Shown: piece after piece, positions 1 through 12,890 of the stretch
How positions within the stretch are numbered: the first letter of the stretch is position 1
How the letters are laid out: each line of letters begins with the position of its first letter
Assembly: GCA_034008185.1 (NCBI GenBank)
Contig: CM067081.1
Coordinates: 21,203,821-21,267,820 of the forward strand
DNA length: 64,000 bases
Direction: 5' to 3'
Source: Gorsachius magnificus
Lineage: Eukaryota > Chordata > Aves > Pelecaniformes > Ardeidae
The notes under the pieces: model-generated
Database searches by the model: none
Seen by the model: only the letters and a program-made list of their open reading frames with translations
Told to the model about the DNA's origin: nothing
Position numbers and translations under genes: made by a program

Positions 1-3000
1 GAAGGTAGTCTCTACAGATAGATCAGAAGGTAAATTTCTGACTTCAGAAGCTTGCAACGTATCCAGCCTTCTTCCCCCCTTCTTTGAGCTCTTGTCAACC
101 CACACGTTGGTTGTGAATACTCCTTTGAATTCAAATACTCTTTAAATGCCTTGAGTTTGCAGGGCTAGGATCAATACACAAAGTAGAAAAAAAAGGAAAT
201 GGAAAGGAAAACACAGTAGGGAAAAAATCTCCAAAACTCAAAAGACCTATAGTCCACTGTTGAGGGGAAATTTTCCAATGCTTTCATAATCTGTGGCTGG
301 TTTCCATTTTTTATATGTAGTAAGTTAAAAGTATTCTTTTTCTCTTTTTGCAATTTCAGTTTATAGAACAAAACCTAATAATTCTTCTTCATTTATTGCC
401 TTTTTTTTTTTTTTTTTCATCCAATGCTGAAAATAGTTCTTCTTCTCCCTTTTCCCTCACCTAAGATTGTCTGTGACGTGCTTACATTATTATAAGTGAT
501 TTATCTTTCTGGTCTTATTTTCATATTCCCTGAATGGCTTCCAGTTCACTATGAATTATTTGATAGTATGGCAAATTGTAATCTAAGCTTCCCATTTCCC
601 TGGCTTTCTAGCAAATAGTTTGCTGGACATGACATATGGACATACTAGTGAGAAGGGGATGTATAGGGTTATGATGCTCATCCAGTTCCCTGCAGGCTTG
701 AGAGAGTGGGTTGGTTTAGCAGGAATGCAGTTAGTGATATCTCGTTTCTGCCTGAATCCAGAAAGTGCTGGGTTGTGCTCTTTATTCAGCTGCATGGTTG
801 GTGGCTGGGCTGCATGGCTGACAAGCCCAGGGCAAGGTCTGCTTTCCAGGCACTGCTCAGAAGAACCCATCATTGCAGAGCAGGTGCAGACTGAGTCCAA
901 ACACTTGGACCTAACCACAGACTAACTGATGAGTTAGCAAGTTCTCACCCTGCTGGGCTATGTTGCTACTGGCCTACAGATGACCATTTCAAAAGTATCT
1001 CGGTTATGACTATGCAGAGTAAGAGTGGTTTTGATAGGTCAAAAATATTTGTTTTTATGTTGGATAGGATAATGGCACATTTTGCTATTCATATCCAATT
1101 TTACACTTGCAAAGTGCTTGAGCATTTAGAATTTTTATGTGGATATGATTTAGCAGCCCTGCTTTCCTATCTTTATCAAGCAGAGGAAACGAGAGCAAAG
1201 GAAAAAAATAAAGAGAAATATCCCTAAAGAGCACAACTTCTCTTCTTATGGTAAACATTTGTTGTATTCAAGGTGAATGCCACATGCAACTCTCTCTTTT
1301 TTCTTTTGTATGTGGATGGTTACCCATTTAAGTAATGCTAAAGGTAAACTTCAGTTAAATGATCTACATGGGCTGGTGTAATCCAGCTAAAATATGTATG
1401 GCTACACAAGCTTTCATGGGGAAAACACTGGACCGACTACACCTGAATGCACAAGAGAAATACACTTCGGTTTTCTCTGGGTCACAGGTGCTGTGGACTC
1501 ACAACTGCTTTTTGTTGCAGTAACAGTCACAAGGTGAAGTTCCTGCTGATTTACAGCCCGTGCTCACTTGCTAGGTTCGGAGGGATGTCATGGGTAAATC
1601 TGACTCCAATGTTGTTCCCATTATCTGTGGCGGGGATGTGCTGGCTGTCAGCCGCAGGGTGAGATACTTTCAGTTTCAGAAGGAATCTGCTGTCATGACT
1701 GCCTTCATGGTACCCATTTTCAGCTCCGTCTGCAGCTCAGCTTGGTGGTTGCTCGCTGCAATATCATTAGTGGGGACTGCCCGGGGATACAGGAGCAAAG
1801 CATCGGGCTGCAATCAGCACAAGTCCTTTGCGTGATGACCCCACTCAGCCCTTCGCTCATCTGGGAGGAGGCAGTGAGGCGAGGGGAGCTCCCAGGAGGA
1901 CCTGGGACTTCTTCTGGAGGTAATGGAAGCAGAAATGCTGCTGGTGCAGAGGGAAGCAGCTCCTGCAGACCCAGTGGGGCTGCACTATTTTACATCAGTT
2001 GAGGATTTAATCTCGTGCTTGAAGTACATCTTTAAACTGAATGAGAACAGCACTGCTAAATGCCTTCCTGCTTAAATTATGAACTCAGTGGCTGAAATAA
2101 TATAAAATATTTATGATATGGAGGAAGGAAACATAATTGCTAAAATGAAGCACAGTTGAAATAAGGATACAGAGGGAATCTGAGTCCTCCCCTCTTTTCA
2201 TTGCCTGAGCCCAGTCTTACTTGCCTTGACATTATGATGCGGTAACTCCACTGCTTCCCACTCTTTTACACCAGTGAAACTGCAATCAAAGATAAACCTT
2301 TATCTTCAACTGTTTATTCCCTTTAAACAGAAATGCTGAATGAAGATATTTGGAAACTCCACTCCACAACTTCTTGCCTAACCTAGACCACTACATGGCC
2401 TCTTGGCTACCAGCAACTGTCTCAGTCCCTGGTAACTCCCCAACCACACACGGTTTCACATCAGTGGGTAAGCAGAGGCAGGTTTTCTGTGCGTTGGTAA
2501 GCCGCTGCAGTTACTGTCCTGTCGTCAGATGCTGTAGCAAATGGTATAATTACTCCTCGGCATGTGCCTTTGAGAAACCACCCCTCCCCAAATTACTTTA
2601 AAATAGTCTACCAAAAAATCTGTGAACGTGCAATATCTACAGAAGTAGTGAGGCAGCTGCCTGTGGAGCCCGTGTGGGTCAGGATGTGCCAGGTCACCTG
2701 CACTGCCATAAGCAAAGGATATTCTGTGCGCTGGTACTTCCAGCTACCTCTCTGCCACAAAAGTCAGTAATTTTAGTTTATTGTTATTTGTTTTATATTT
2801 CCATGCCTTAAAACATTTTAAAAAGCTCTGCCTAATGCTCCTGGCTTCCTTTGAAAGCAGAAAGCATTGGAGCAGCCATGCTCTTTGCAAACACATCAGA
2901 CCATACTCTCCAGCCTACTTTGGTGAAGCCCTGGTTCACAGGGAGTGGCGAGGCTAGTTCCAAGTCACATCATGTGCAAGTGCATAGAGAAAAAAAATCA

Positions 3001-4956
3001 ACTCATCCTTTCAAAGGCTTTGTTTTTAATTAATTTTTTTAATGCACTCTTTCTATTTTTTAATGTTAGCCACATATATGGCAAACTGAATAAATTGTTT
3101 TCAAGCCAACAAAACTTGGAAAGGCATCAGCTTTCTGCTGTCTCTGCTATTTAATAGGACTGTTATTGGTAAAAGACTATGCCAATGACTAAAACAGACA
3201 GCTGAAGTATAAGGAGTTTTTACAAGTTTTCCAGGATTTCTGATAGGAATCCCCTAGGAAAGAATTCCCTTTTGTAGCTCCTGTGAGGAATAAACCAGTA
3301 TATGCAGAAGTGTCATGGCTTAACCACTCATCTTTTTTTTATATAAATCCATATTTCTGTATGTCAATGGGTGTAGTTCTCAGCTGGATCTCATTGGCAC
3401 AGCATGACTCAGTGAAAGACTACGACAAGGCAATAAAAGTTGTGAGTGGGGATGCCCACACAGCCTCCCCTCTCGACAACCATGCAGGCAGCGGAGTGAC
3501 AGCACAGGCTGCTGCAAAGGGGGACCTACACCCCGGGTCTCTGTGTGTGAGTCTGGGGACCTTTCTCACTGGTGTCTGCATTAGCAGGTTGTATGGAGTG
3601 ACCCTGCAACCCAAACAACATGCTGAGGTGGCACGGGGTGTAAAAGTGCGCTTGTAAATGTGCGTGTGTGTGTCTGTAACCAGAACTCCCCTGGATTAGC
3701 TTTACGAGGGTGGTTAGAAATGTTTAAGTGTTTGTTAATGTTTTGTGAGTGTATAGTATTTCAGTTTATCTGTTGTACTGCTGATATTGAGCCTGAAGGT
3801 GTAGTTCATTCATTTCCAGTTAATTATGCATCATTTATAAATCAATAAAGCACTCTGGTTCTGATTTGGTATAAATCACATGAGCTGAGCACGTTTTTTT
3901 CAAGTGGCAGGTGCACACTGTGTGTGATTTTGGGCAGAAACTACCTTGGGATCTGTTTTCTAATTATAGTTACCATTTAGATAAGATACTACTAATAGCC
4001 CGCTTTATGTCCCTTTTCACTGCTTTAGTAAACCCTACCATTCAGGAAAGGAGGCAAAACGAATACACACTTTCCCCAAGGTTCATTTTTTGAATCAGTT
4101 ACTGCATTAGAAATTCCACTATAGCTGCTGCCATTGCACTGCAGCTACAGTTCTTGTTATCCAGATAAGCTGGTGCCTGGCCATTTAAGACAGTGCAGAT
4201 ACAGACTAACACAGATGGTTTATTGCCATCTGGACCCTCTGCCCCTGCTAGCAGAGCTCAGGCTTTCCCCCTGCCAAGGAGTTCATTGCACAAGTTAATA
4301 AGTGACAAATGGGAAAATATAGGCAGGTGCCACATTAACGAGAAATTGTGCCATGAGGATTTTTGGGGTCTTGCAGAGTTAGAGATGGATTGTGTATGAT
4401 GCATCCTTTAGCCTTGATTTTTCTCATCCATTTCTACCACATACTAATCTGATTGCCTGCTCTATATAAAGCATACTCCTTCAAGCAGACCAGAATCTGC
4501 TAAAATAATTTACTTTTGATTTTCAAATGTCTAGTTTTACTTCAGTGAGAAGTAGGATGTGTAGAGGTAGCATGTCACATACTCTGCCCCTTTTAACATA
4601 ACTTTTAAAGCATAAGAAAAAGCAATTTCCTTGCCCCATTTGGTCTACAATCTAATTAGACAGCAGTCAATTGAAAGATAATGGATGGGTGGGTCTATCA
4701 TTTTAATGAACCTAGGCAGATTTTGAACTTGTGTCTGCACTTGTTGTTGCTGGTTTTCTATTTTACCTTCCCACAAGCAAAGACATTAGCAAGGGACATT
4801 GTCCTAAGGAGGACATCTGGGTGTCTCAGGAGAGAGAGGGACCTGAGGGTCAATCGAGGCAGAGAGCATGGTTGGACAGAAATGCAACATCAGATCGGTA
4901 AGTCAAGGGAAGCACAGGCCAGTATTTCTGAATTCTGTACTGGACAAGTTCGTGGA
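1..4956. other. Non-coding AT-rich DNA, no gene recognised
   Basis: No coding exon, RNA gene or recognisable young repeat could be supported here. Visible content is a 17-base T run at 401-417, a moderately GC-richer patch around 1560-2000, another around 3440-3640, and a short GT-rich run near 3657-3678. Open frames of 60-124 codons (for example 583-918 on the minus strand and 3283-3657 on the plus strand) show no domain, signal peptide or family resemblance and are antisense or overlapping one another, as expected by chance. Small exons of a large gene cannot be excluded by eye. Confidence 0.6.
401..417. repeat. Poly-T run, 17 bases
   Basis: Uninterrupted homopolymer of T within AT-rich DNA. 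No recognisable retroposon body is attached to it on either side, so it is listed as simple low-complexity sequence. Its length is likely to vary between individuals and sequencing platforms. Confidence 0.9.
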
Positions 4957-5125
4957 AATCATAGAATCATAGAATGTCTGGGGTTGGAAGGGACCCCTAG
5001 AGGTCATCTAGTCCAACCCCCCTGCAGTGTGCAGGGACACCGCTAACTAGATCAGGTTCCTCAGAGCCCTGGAATGTTTCCAGGGATGGGGTCTCCACTA
5101 CCTCTCTGGGCAACCCATTCCAGTG
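4957..5125 (-). mobile_element. CR1 LINE 3'-end fragment (minus strand)
   Basis: Truncated copy of the bird non-LTR retrotransposon CR1. The plus strand begins with two ATCATAGA-type octamer units (the complement of the ATTCTATGATTCTATG terminus that marks CR1 3' ends in birds). It continues with the family's hallmark phrases GGGTTGGAAGGGACC, GGTCATCTAGTCCAACC, GCAGGGACACC, TTTCCAGGGATGGGG and CTCTCTGGGCAACC, and stops after the CATTCCAGTG motif. Only about 170 bp of a roughly 4.5 kb element remain: 3' untranslated sequence, no usable reverse transcriptase. The 5' truncation is the norm for CR1. Its first 55 bases differ by only about two from the plus-strand fragment at 21380-21434, so both belong to one subfamily. 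Confidence 0.95.
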
Positions 5126-8100
5126 AAATAATTCTGAATTCCAGGAAATAATACTGAACAAGATATGTAGCTCAGTTCAAAAATATTGGAATAGAGTGAA
5201 TTAAACATTTGTAAAGGGGAGTCATGCTTTACAAACCTCTTTCAAATTTATCAGAGGAGTTATTAAACATGACTAGATAGGTTACTTGTTGATACATTGA
5301 ATTGAAATTTCCCCGAAGCTTGTGGTATGATCCCCTACCAAGGAATGTTAAAGAAATTGAGTAGTCTTGGGAGAGGAGGAAAACATCCTTTTTGAGCAAT
5401 AACTGTCTAAGATGTAGGAAATTAAGGGTAGGTATAAGAAGTTGATTTCTGTGGTGGAGGGGTTACAGACCCATATAATATCTTCAGCACACTCATAATT
5501 AAATTATAAAAGTATGTGAATAATGAGGTAATAAAGTCTTCTGATAAAATTATTTGATATAGTCAAATCTAAAGCTTATTTCAAAAGTTGATCAGGATTT
5601 CATAATCTAACAGATTTGGCAATAAAACAGAAGATGGAACTAAAGGTCAGTGCATAAAAACTAAGGCACATAGGCCAGAACACCTTTAATGATAAATACA
5701 GGGTGATGGGGTAGAAATTATTGCCACTAAGGAGAAAATGCTCGAAGTCCCTGTGGTTATTTCCTGAAAAACGCTAGCTTAGTGACCAGTGATGGTGGGG
5801 AAAAAAAAAGTAAAGCAGAGTATTAGAAATGATTAAGAAAGGGGCTGCTAAATAGAAAATATTATTATGCCATCATATTAATCCGTGACTCCCTCTCACC
5901 CTGATCACTGCCCCAAAAGATATAGGACAACTGGAAAAAATAAAGGAAAATGTCGTAAGGATGATAATATCTATGAAGTTACTGCCAAGTAATGAAAAAC
6001 TGAGTAAAAGCTCTTCTCCCCTTGGAAAAGGAAAGGGCAAGAGGGGTACAAGAGAGAAATATAAGAGCATAAGTGATACAGAGGAAATGGAAAAAAAGGA
6101 AAATATGCACATTTTCTCACATGAGCTTTAGGGGCACTCAGTGAAATTTTAAAGTAAGGGTTTTAAATAAAAAAATGTATTTTTACATAGCTCAGACTAA
6201 AACATAATTTGTTGCTGTCAGATGGTGTCAAGGAAAAATGGACACACGGATTCAAAAGAATTCTGCCAATTAATCAGAAATAAATCTATTGATGGTTATT
6301 AACTATAACAGTACAAATGCAACCTTAACGCAGGAAGGCACCTAACCATCAATGGCCAGAAGGTGGGAAGGGATCCCAGGAGAAGGATCGCCATGTACTC
6401 ACCCTGTGTCTTTCACCCTTTCATTTTTTGAACACTGGGAAAGGCTAGAGAGACAGAAAGATGTGCATAGCTTTAAGAAAAGATTGCATTGAATCATGTT
6501 CCTACATTTATTGTACTTCCCTGGCAGAAAAGTGGGAGCTGAAAGGATGGAAAATTCCTTTCAAGACGCAGGTGTTTGAAGGGATTCTTTGGGCCAAGTT
6601 TGACCTCAGGGATTGCTTTGGTCTTATCACGGTCCAGATGTCAAGGGGGTGTGGGTTTCTCCCCCCTCACTTCTAGTGCTGCAGATCACCCCTAAGTCAG
6701 TATTATCTCCGAAATTTCAGAGCCATTGGTGACTTAAAAGCACAAAACCATTGACAACTAAGTGTGACTTAGTGATTTACCTCCTGCCTGTCACGCTTAG
6801 AGAAGAGCCAGAGATGTTCAGGTATCTGTTGCAACAAGTCTGCCACTGACACTAATGAAATCTGTAAACAACTGCTTTCCTCCATAAAAATCTCAGTTTT
6901 GTTTCTTCTGTCAATCGCCACCAAAAGCAGCTAATGCCCACTCGGCAATTACCACGTGCACTGGCTTCGCTTGCCCGTGGCTTCATTGCATACCCCACAT
7001 AAAATTGATAGCAGTTTCCTTTTTGTAGACAAAACATTTATGATTATCTCATTTGTCCTAGCAACAAAAATAACCGTGCATATTCAACCTGTCATACAAA
7101 AAGGTCTGAAAACTCTTAACAGATACTAAAAAAAATCCAGAAGAGCTGCATGAAAAGACAAAAGAAAACAAATAGGTCTTCCTTGTTTTTTCAGCTGGAA
7201 TTTCAAAGCATATCATGTTTCTTTCCAAACCACATTTTATTCTTTTCAAAGTATTTGGAAGATCCAAAATGACATGTTTCTTCTGGATGTGATATTGCTT
7301 TTATAGGGATTTACTTGTTATCATTTTTTCTTTTGCATGATCTTTTAAGGTTTAGAAATTCACCCTGCTCACCCTACACCAAATTCTAATGAAAACCTAA
7401 TATGGTAAAAAAGTTTAAGAGCCTGGAATACCCACTCACATTTTTAGAATGTTTATAATGCCAATTTTTTTCTGACATTGTACTTTTAAAAAGTTTTGGT
7501 GCACAGATGGTAGCCATATACAGACCGCCTTTGTGAAATCAACTGCATAAATTCATTTATCAATACACTAGCTAATTTCAGGTGCAGAAATATGGAATGT
7601 GAATATGGAAAAATGTGCTTATTTCATACATAACTTTTGACTGCTGTAATACCTTCTTTTTTTTTTGCCCTCGAGGAACTCACAGGACTATTAAGGCAGC
7701 CTCTGTTTCAAACAATTACTACCCTACTCTCTTATATTTGCTTATGGCTCAGCTGTCTCTGTATGTACATCCTATAGCAAGGACTGCTGGGGAGCTGCGA
7801 AGTCTCAGAGATCTGCTCTTAGTGGCATGAAACAGAGCTAAATATGTGCCTGTCTCTGTTCTGCATCACCACTCCCCACCCCTGATATAGAAGGGGCATC
7901 TCATGGAAGGAGGTCCTGCCAACCACCATGGGCAGGAGGATGGGGAGAATGGGGCAGGAGGGTCCCCAGGCTCCGCTCACCCATGCAGGCTGAGACTCGG
8001 CGCCCTTTTCCTGAGCTGGCGAGTTTTCTTGGTTGTTTGAACTCTTTTCTTCTATCTTGTCATTTGCACTTGCATTTCACATTCCCCTTTACTTTCATTA

Positions 8101-11100
8101 CATTGATCTCTTGTTCTAACAAATCCCCTTGTTGCTCAGAGCTGTTTTTCTGTAATTCAGAAAAAGCCGTTTCACTGTTTTTTTAAAAAAAACAGATAAT
8201 TTAAAAATACAGAAACAAAATGGTTTAACCTATGCCAAAACTTAACTTTCTGCTTTTTTTTTTTTCATTTTTTCCCAACTGTTGTTGAATTTTCTCAAAA
8301 TTTGCAAATACTTTGGTCTTCCCAAAAGCCAGTAATTGCTGTATTTACTGTGGAAAAAACCCTGCTAATCTCACCCTTCACACTGATTATGCGTGACAGG
8401 TGGCTTTTTAAAACGGAAACACACTTCACTTTCCTAAAGTACTGGCAGAAATGGAATAGTTTAAAAATCTAATCTCTTCTCACTTTAGCCTGGTAAATCT
8501 AGTGTCTTCAGAGGGTTCTGAACTAAAGCCTTGCATATTTCTTTCCTTTTGCTTTGAGTCTTCTTTCCACTGAGGAGAATAACAAAGGTCAAATTGATTC
8601 CACTACGATACAGATTAGGTGTCTTCTATGTATCATCTATTTTCATTATGTTTAATGGAAGCATTCCTTAGACAAGTGAATTTTCTTGATTTTGTTCTGC
8701 TTCCTACTAAAAAAAAATAAATCAGGAATAGTTAAAAAGACATGACTTGCATTCTTCTCATCTTCTGATTAACAGTAAACATGGACAACTGTAAAAAATC
8801 AATTCTGTGCCCTCCATTTCATACAGTAACAATCAGATACGTTGATTCAGAAACCCAGAAAACAGGAGATCAACAATTTCTGTTGTAACTGTTATGGTAG
8901 TTCAGACAAAACAAATTTCTCATAAAATATATCTATGGGGGCAGAAGGAATTTAGACTGTTGTTTGAAAAACTGAGTAGCAAACCCATAAATATTTTCAG
9001 CTTTGATAGGAAGCCAAAAGCTTTTTATGCAAAAATGTCCATGCAATTTCGGGACTGCTGATCAAACACCTCATTTCTTTAATATCTTGTACAGTCTGGT
9101 TTCACCACTGAGACTCCATCCTCCCATGATTTGAAATAATTTGGTTTGCTTGATCCCTGTCAGCAAAGGATTATGAATGTTTTACAACCTTAATTTTAGG
9201 TAATCAGATAATAGACACAGAATCAATATTTTGCCTGTAAAATTGTATTACACTTAGGACCACATAATTGATCATTACCTGGAATTTCATGAGAAAGAAA
9301 CTTTGGAGAACAGACAAATCAAAGGATTATAAATGAGATGTGCATTTTTAGCAGTAAAAGTAACTGAACATTGGAAAAGCTTACCCTCAAAAGGGGCTCT
9401 GTCTTTCTTGGAAGTCTATTTGTAACAGAAGTGTAAGTGTGATACAGGTGAGGGTCTGTGGTGTGTTGGGGGGGGGTATGATTAGGTGAGGACTGAGTAG
9501 GGAGGGCTGTGAGGGAAGGAGAGGAATGTCATGGGGTCTGGGATGGTCCTGCATACAATCGATTTCCTCATATGGTCTAGTACCAGTGTGCATTCATTGC
9601 CAGTGATGCTCCCTCCCAAATAATACAGTAAATTTTTGTGGGTGGAAAAAATACAAGAAGGAAGAAGAAGAGCTCAACCCAGAGCGTCATGAGCACCGGA
9701 AAGTTTGGGAACAGTACAGATTTCAAAGAGATACTTAACTGCATTCTTCAAATATCTCTGTGAAACCCAGTTACACATCACACAGAAATGGTATACTCAT
9801 TGTGCTGGGATCATTTCTAACTGGAATTTGGCCAGACCTTTTTAAGCAAAAAGGCGGGCAGGGGAACAATCCTGTCATTAAATGTCCTTGTCGTTTTGTC
9901 TTCATTCCTCTGATTCGTTGCAGATGTTGCTTTGGAAAGTGTTTTAGTGCCTTACTCGCTTCAATTACCATCAGTTCACACTCAGTTCATAATGGCAGAA
10001 TAATTGAGTGGGGGACTAGTTCACCATCCTTGTGCATCTTTCTGACAGCTACTTGTGGTTCCTCTACTCCTTTATCTTACAGCAGATTTTTCCTTAGAAA
10101 ATTAATTTGGAAGTGTTTGAAAAAAGGACAAAGATTGAATACTTTGGTAACTTTGTTTCAACATTAGATTAACTTTTTATAGATTATAATGACAAGCCCT
10201 AAGCAGAAAAGGCTGTAGTAACTCTGAGATGTATGACTCAATATGAAGTCAACACAGTGTAATTCACAATTTTTTCTTTCTAGCCAAGTCAACTTAACAA
10301 AACATAATAACAATATCTATTTTTTTAAGCAAATGCCATTAGACAAATACTAGGCCCATGAATTTATAGTGTTTACACTGAATAGTAAAGTCAACCAACC
10401 ATTTATTTTTTGTGTATTTCCCTATCCATCATTTATTGAGGAATTTATTATTAATATATTAATATAATCAGTAAAGAGATTTTGCTTTTACAGGTCTTGT
10501 AATTTTAATTCAAGAATATCCTTTATGATACTTTGCAGGCACAGGGTTGGTATCCAGCTAGTATAATTCTACTGTGAAATATAATTCATTGACCATGATA
10601 AAATATTCGGTTAGCTATACCAATAAAGCTAGTTGTTCATAATCATTGAAAATTAAGAGAAAAAGTGTTATCAAGACATTTTCAGCAGCATTTAAATCAC
10701 TCTTTTATAATAATATTTCTAAATAGCAACTGAGAATTGGAAATTGTAATTGCACAGTGTGGTGATCTGGCAGTCTTTCTGGAAACAAATCAAGAAAGAA
10801 AGAATTATACGAGACTTTCAGAGTTACGGTTTCAAAAGCTGAGCTAATTTCTGAATCTGGCAGGCATTTCTTTGCCAGCCTAAGGAAATATCAAGTTTTT
10901 TGTGTATTTAGTTTTAAATAAAGTAGAGTATTGGATTTGTTATGTCCACTTTGCAAACACAAATGTTATTCCTTCTAAAAGTAAGCAAGAAAAATCACCC
11001 AAACATTCCAGATCAACCATCAATGAATATAAACATTCAAACACAATTTGACTTTTTGGAAGACAATTCAGATAAGCTTTTCCTAAACTTCAGTACACAG

Positions 11101-12667
11101 ATTTATAAATGGGTACCTGGATACCTTGTTCAAGGTGGCATGTACCCTCCTTGGAGCAAGATAAAATGGTATGGCCTATTACATGCTTGATTCTCACAAC
11201 AGCAAGAAATGAACTCACCATTTTTCCTGGTCTTCTTTGCACTGCCCTTTGGCAAAACACTAAGGGCATTTAGAAAAAGAGGAACTTGCTTTTGCTTACT
11301 TGGGTTGTGTAATCCCCTTAGCACTGAACAGGCTGTTCTGACAACATTTGCATTGGCAGTGGACGGGCAGAGAGCTCTTCTGACCAAGTAATAGTCTGAA
11401 TATGATCTATTCATGGTGTTCTCTTTGCATTCAGTTTCACAGACAAGACAAACGGCTTGCCTGAACCCTCCCATCCTTGCCCACCTTTGTCTGGGGACTA
11501 CATGGTCTCTCTGTCTTCGGTTCCTTTTGAACCTCTGCCCAGTCTATAGGTTCAGCAGTGGTATCAGGCTAAGAAGATGCTGTTCACACACCTTCAGGGA
11601 TCTTCCCAAGTCTACAACCTTGCATATTCCCATTGGTGTCCTCAGCCAACCTCAACGAAAAGGAGCCTGCAGGGCTCCTGTCACCAGGCTGTGGCACAAA
11701 GTCTCTGGCATCCCCACAGTCGTGCGGGACAGAGGGGCCTTTTGCTTGCCCCATTACAGTGACACCTGCCATGTTTAGCAGGGGTTAAGTATTGTGGTAC
11801 TGAAAGGCACAGCAGCCTGGCATTGCTAACAAATTCACTCCATGTCTTTGGCTTTATTACATCTGTGTATGTGGGAGCCATCACCCAGCCAAATCTCGAG
11901 AAAGTGCCTTAAGGATTCAAGCTCTCATTCTGCTTTCTCTGTAACTCTCCCATTTCCTCTCACTGCAACCCTTCTTGCACAGACACTTGCCCCCTAATCT
12001 TTCAAATCCAGTTCCAGGAGACTTTTCCATACTCCCTCCATCAGCTCAGCCCCTGTAGGATTTCACACTGCTGTCAGATAGGTCAGGGGTTTGGTGGCAA
12101 ATTAAACTTTTCCCCTAAGTTTTTCTTGATTTGCTTTTACTGCTGAGGAATCTGGGAAACCTCAGTCATCTTGTCTAGGTACAAGAAACAGAAATTTTCT
12201 TCCCCGGCAGGAGACAGGACTTCAGCTGGATTCACATAACCCTATTGCTTAATATTTCCAAAGGCTTTCAGATAGCTCGTATCTTGGAGTCTAAAGCTGC
12301 TCTCATACCTGCGGAGATTTTTTGCACGAAGCAAACAGAGTTCAAACTGAGTTCTCTGTCTGCAGCATTCACTACATCATCATTAGGCTCCTCGTTGTCT
12401 GGATTGCAAGTTGGATGAGGCTGGCTTTCTGTTCTCTTTTTTTTTCTTTTTTCATATCCCAGCTTCTTACTTATGCCCAAAAATCCTCTAGGGGCAGAAA
12501 GCGTCTACAAGACTTTAATGAGGAGACTAGTCTTGGATGGGGCAAACTTTTTCTAACCTAATATTTAAAGACAGTTCAGAATTAGCCACAGAAGTGCTGA
12601 AAAAATGCGTCCCTATAAGCTAAAAAAAATTGCATCCTCATTCCCTTTGCATGACAGATAGAACATC
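5126..12667. other. Non-coding AT-rich DNA, no gene recognised
   Basis: Mostly unique-looking AT-rich sequence without supported genes. A T run of about 12 bases lies near 8254-8265, and a run of nine to ten G near 9467-9476 sits in a G-rich stretch at 9440-9535. Open frames such as 9760-10167 (135 codons) and 11413-11778 (121 codons) overlap antisense frames and resemble nothing known. The interval 10300-10900 is especially AT-rich. No CR1 or LTR phrases were seen between the two CR1 fragments that bound this block. Confidence 0.6.
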
Positions 12668-12890
12668 AAATCACAGAATCATAGAACAGTTCGGGTTGGA
12701 AGGCACCTTTAAAGGTCATCTAGTCGAAACCTCCCTGCAATGAGCAGGGACATCTTCAGCTAGGTCAGGTTGCAGAGAGCTCCGTTCAACCTGACCTTGA
12801 ATGTTTCCGGGGATGGGGCATCTACAACCTCTCTAGGCAACCTGTTCCAGTGTTTCACCACCCTCATCGTAACAAATTTCAAGAGGGATT
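12668..12890 (-). mobile_element. CR1 LINE 3'-end fragment (minus strand)
   Basis: Second CR1 remnant, about 220 bp. The plus strand opens with TCACAGAATCATAGAAC (a decayed octamer terminus, seen as the complement of the CR1 3' tip). It runs through GGGTTGGAAGGCACCTTTAA, GGTCATCTAGTCGAAACC, GAGCAGGGACATCTTC, GGATGGGGCATCTACAACC and CTGTTCCAGTGTTTCACCAC, the last being a conserved CR1 phrase further from the 3' end. It is a different sequence type from the 4957 copy (CTTTAAAGGT instead of CCCTAGAGGT), so it belongs to another CR1 subfamily. It has no coding capacity. The inner boundary, near 12885-12890, is approximate. Confidence 0.95.

Noticed and set aside
9440..9535. G-rich stretch with a run of nine to ten G, possible G-quadruplex
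   Set aside because: Other G runs nearby are mostly two or three bases and irregularly spaced, so a stable quadruplex is not well supported.
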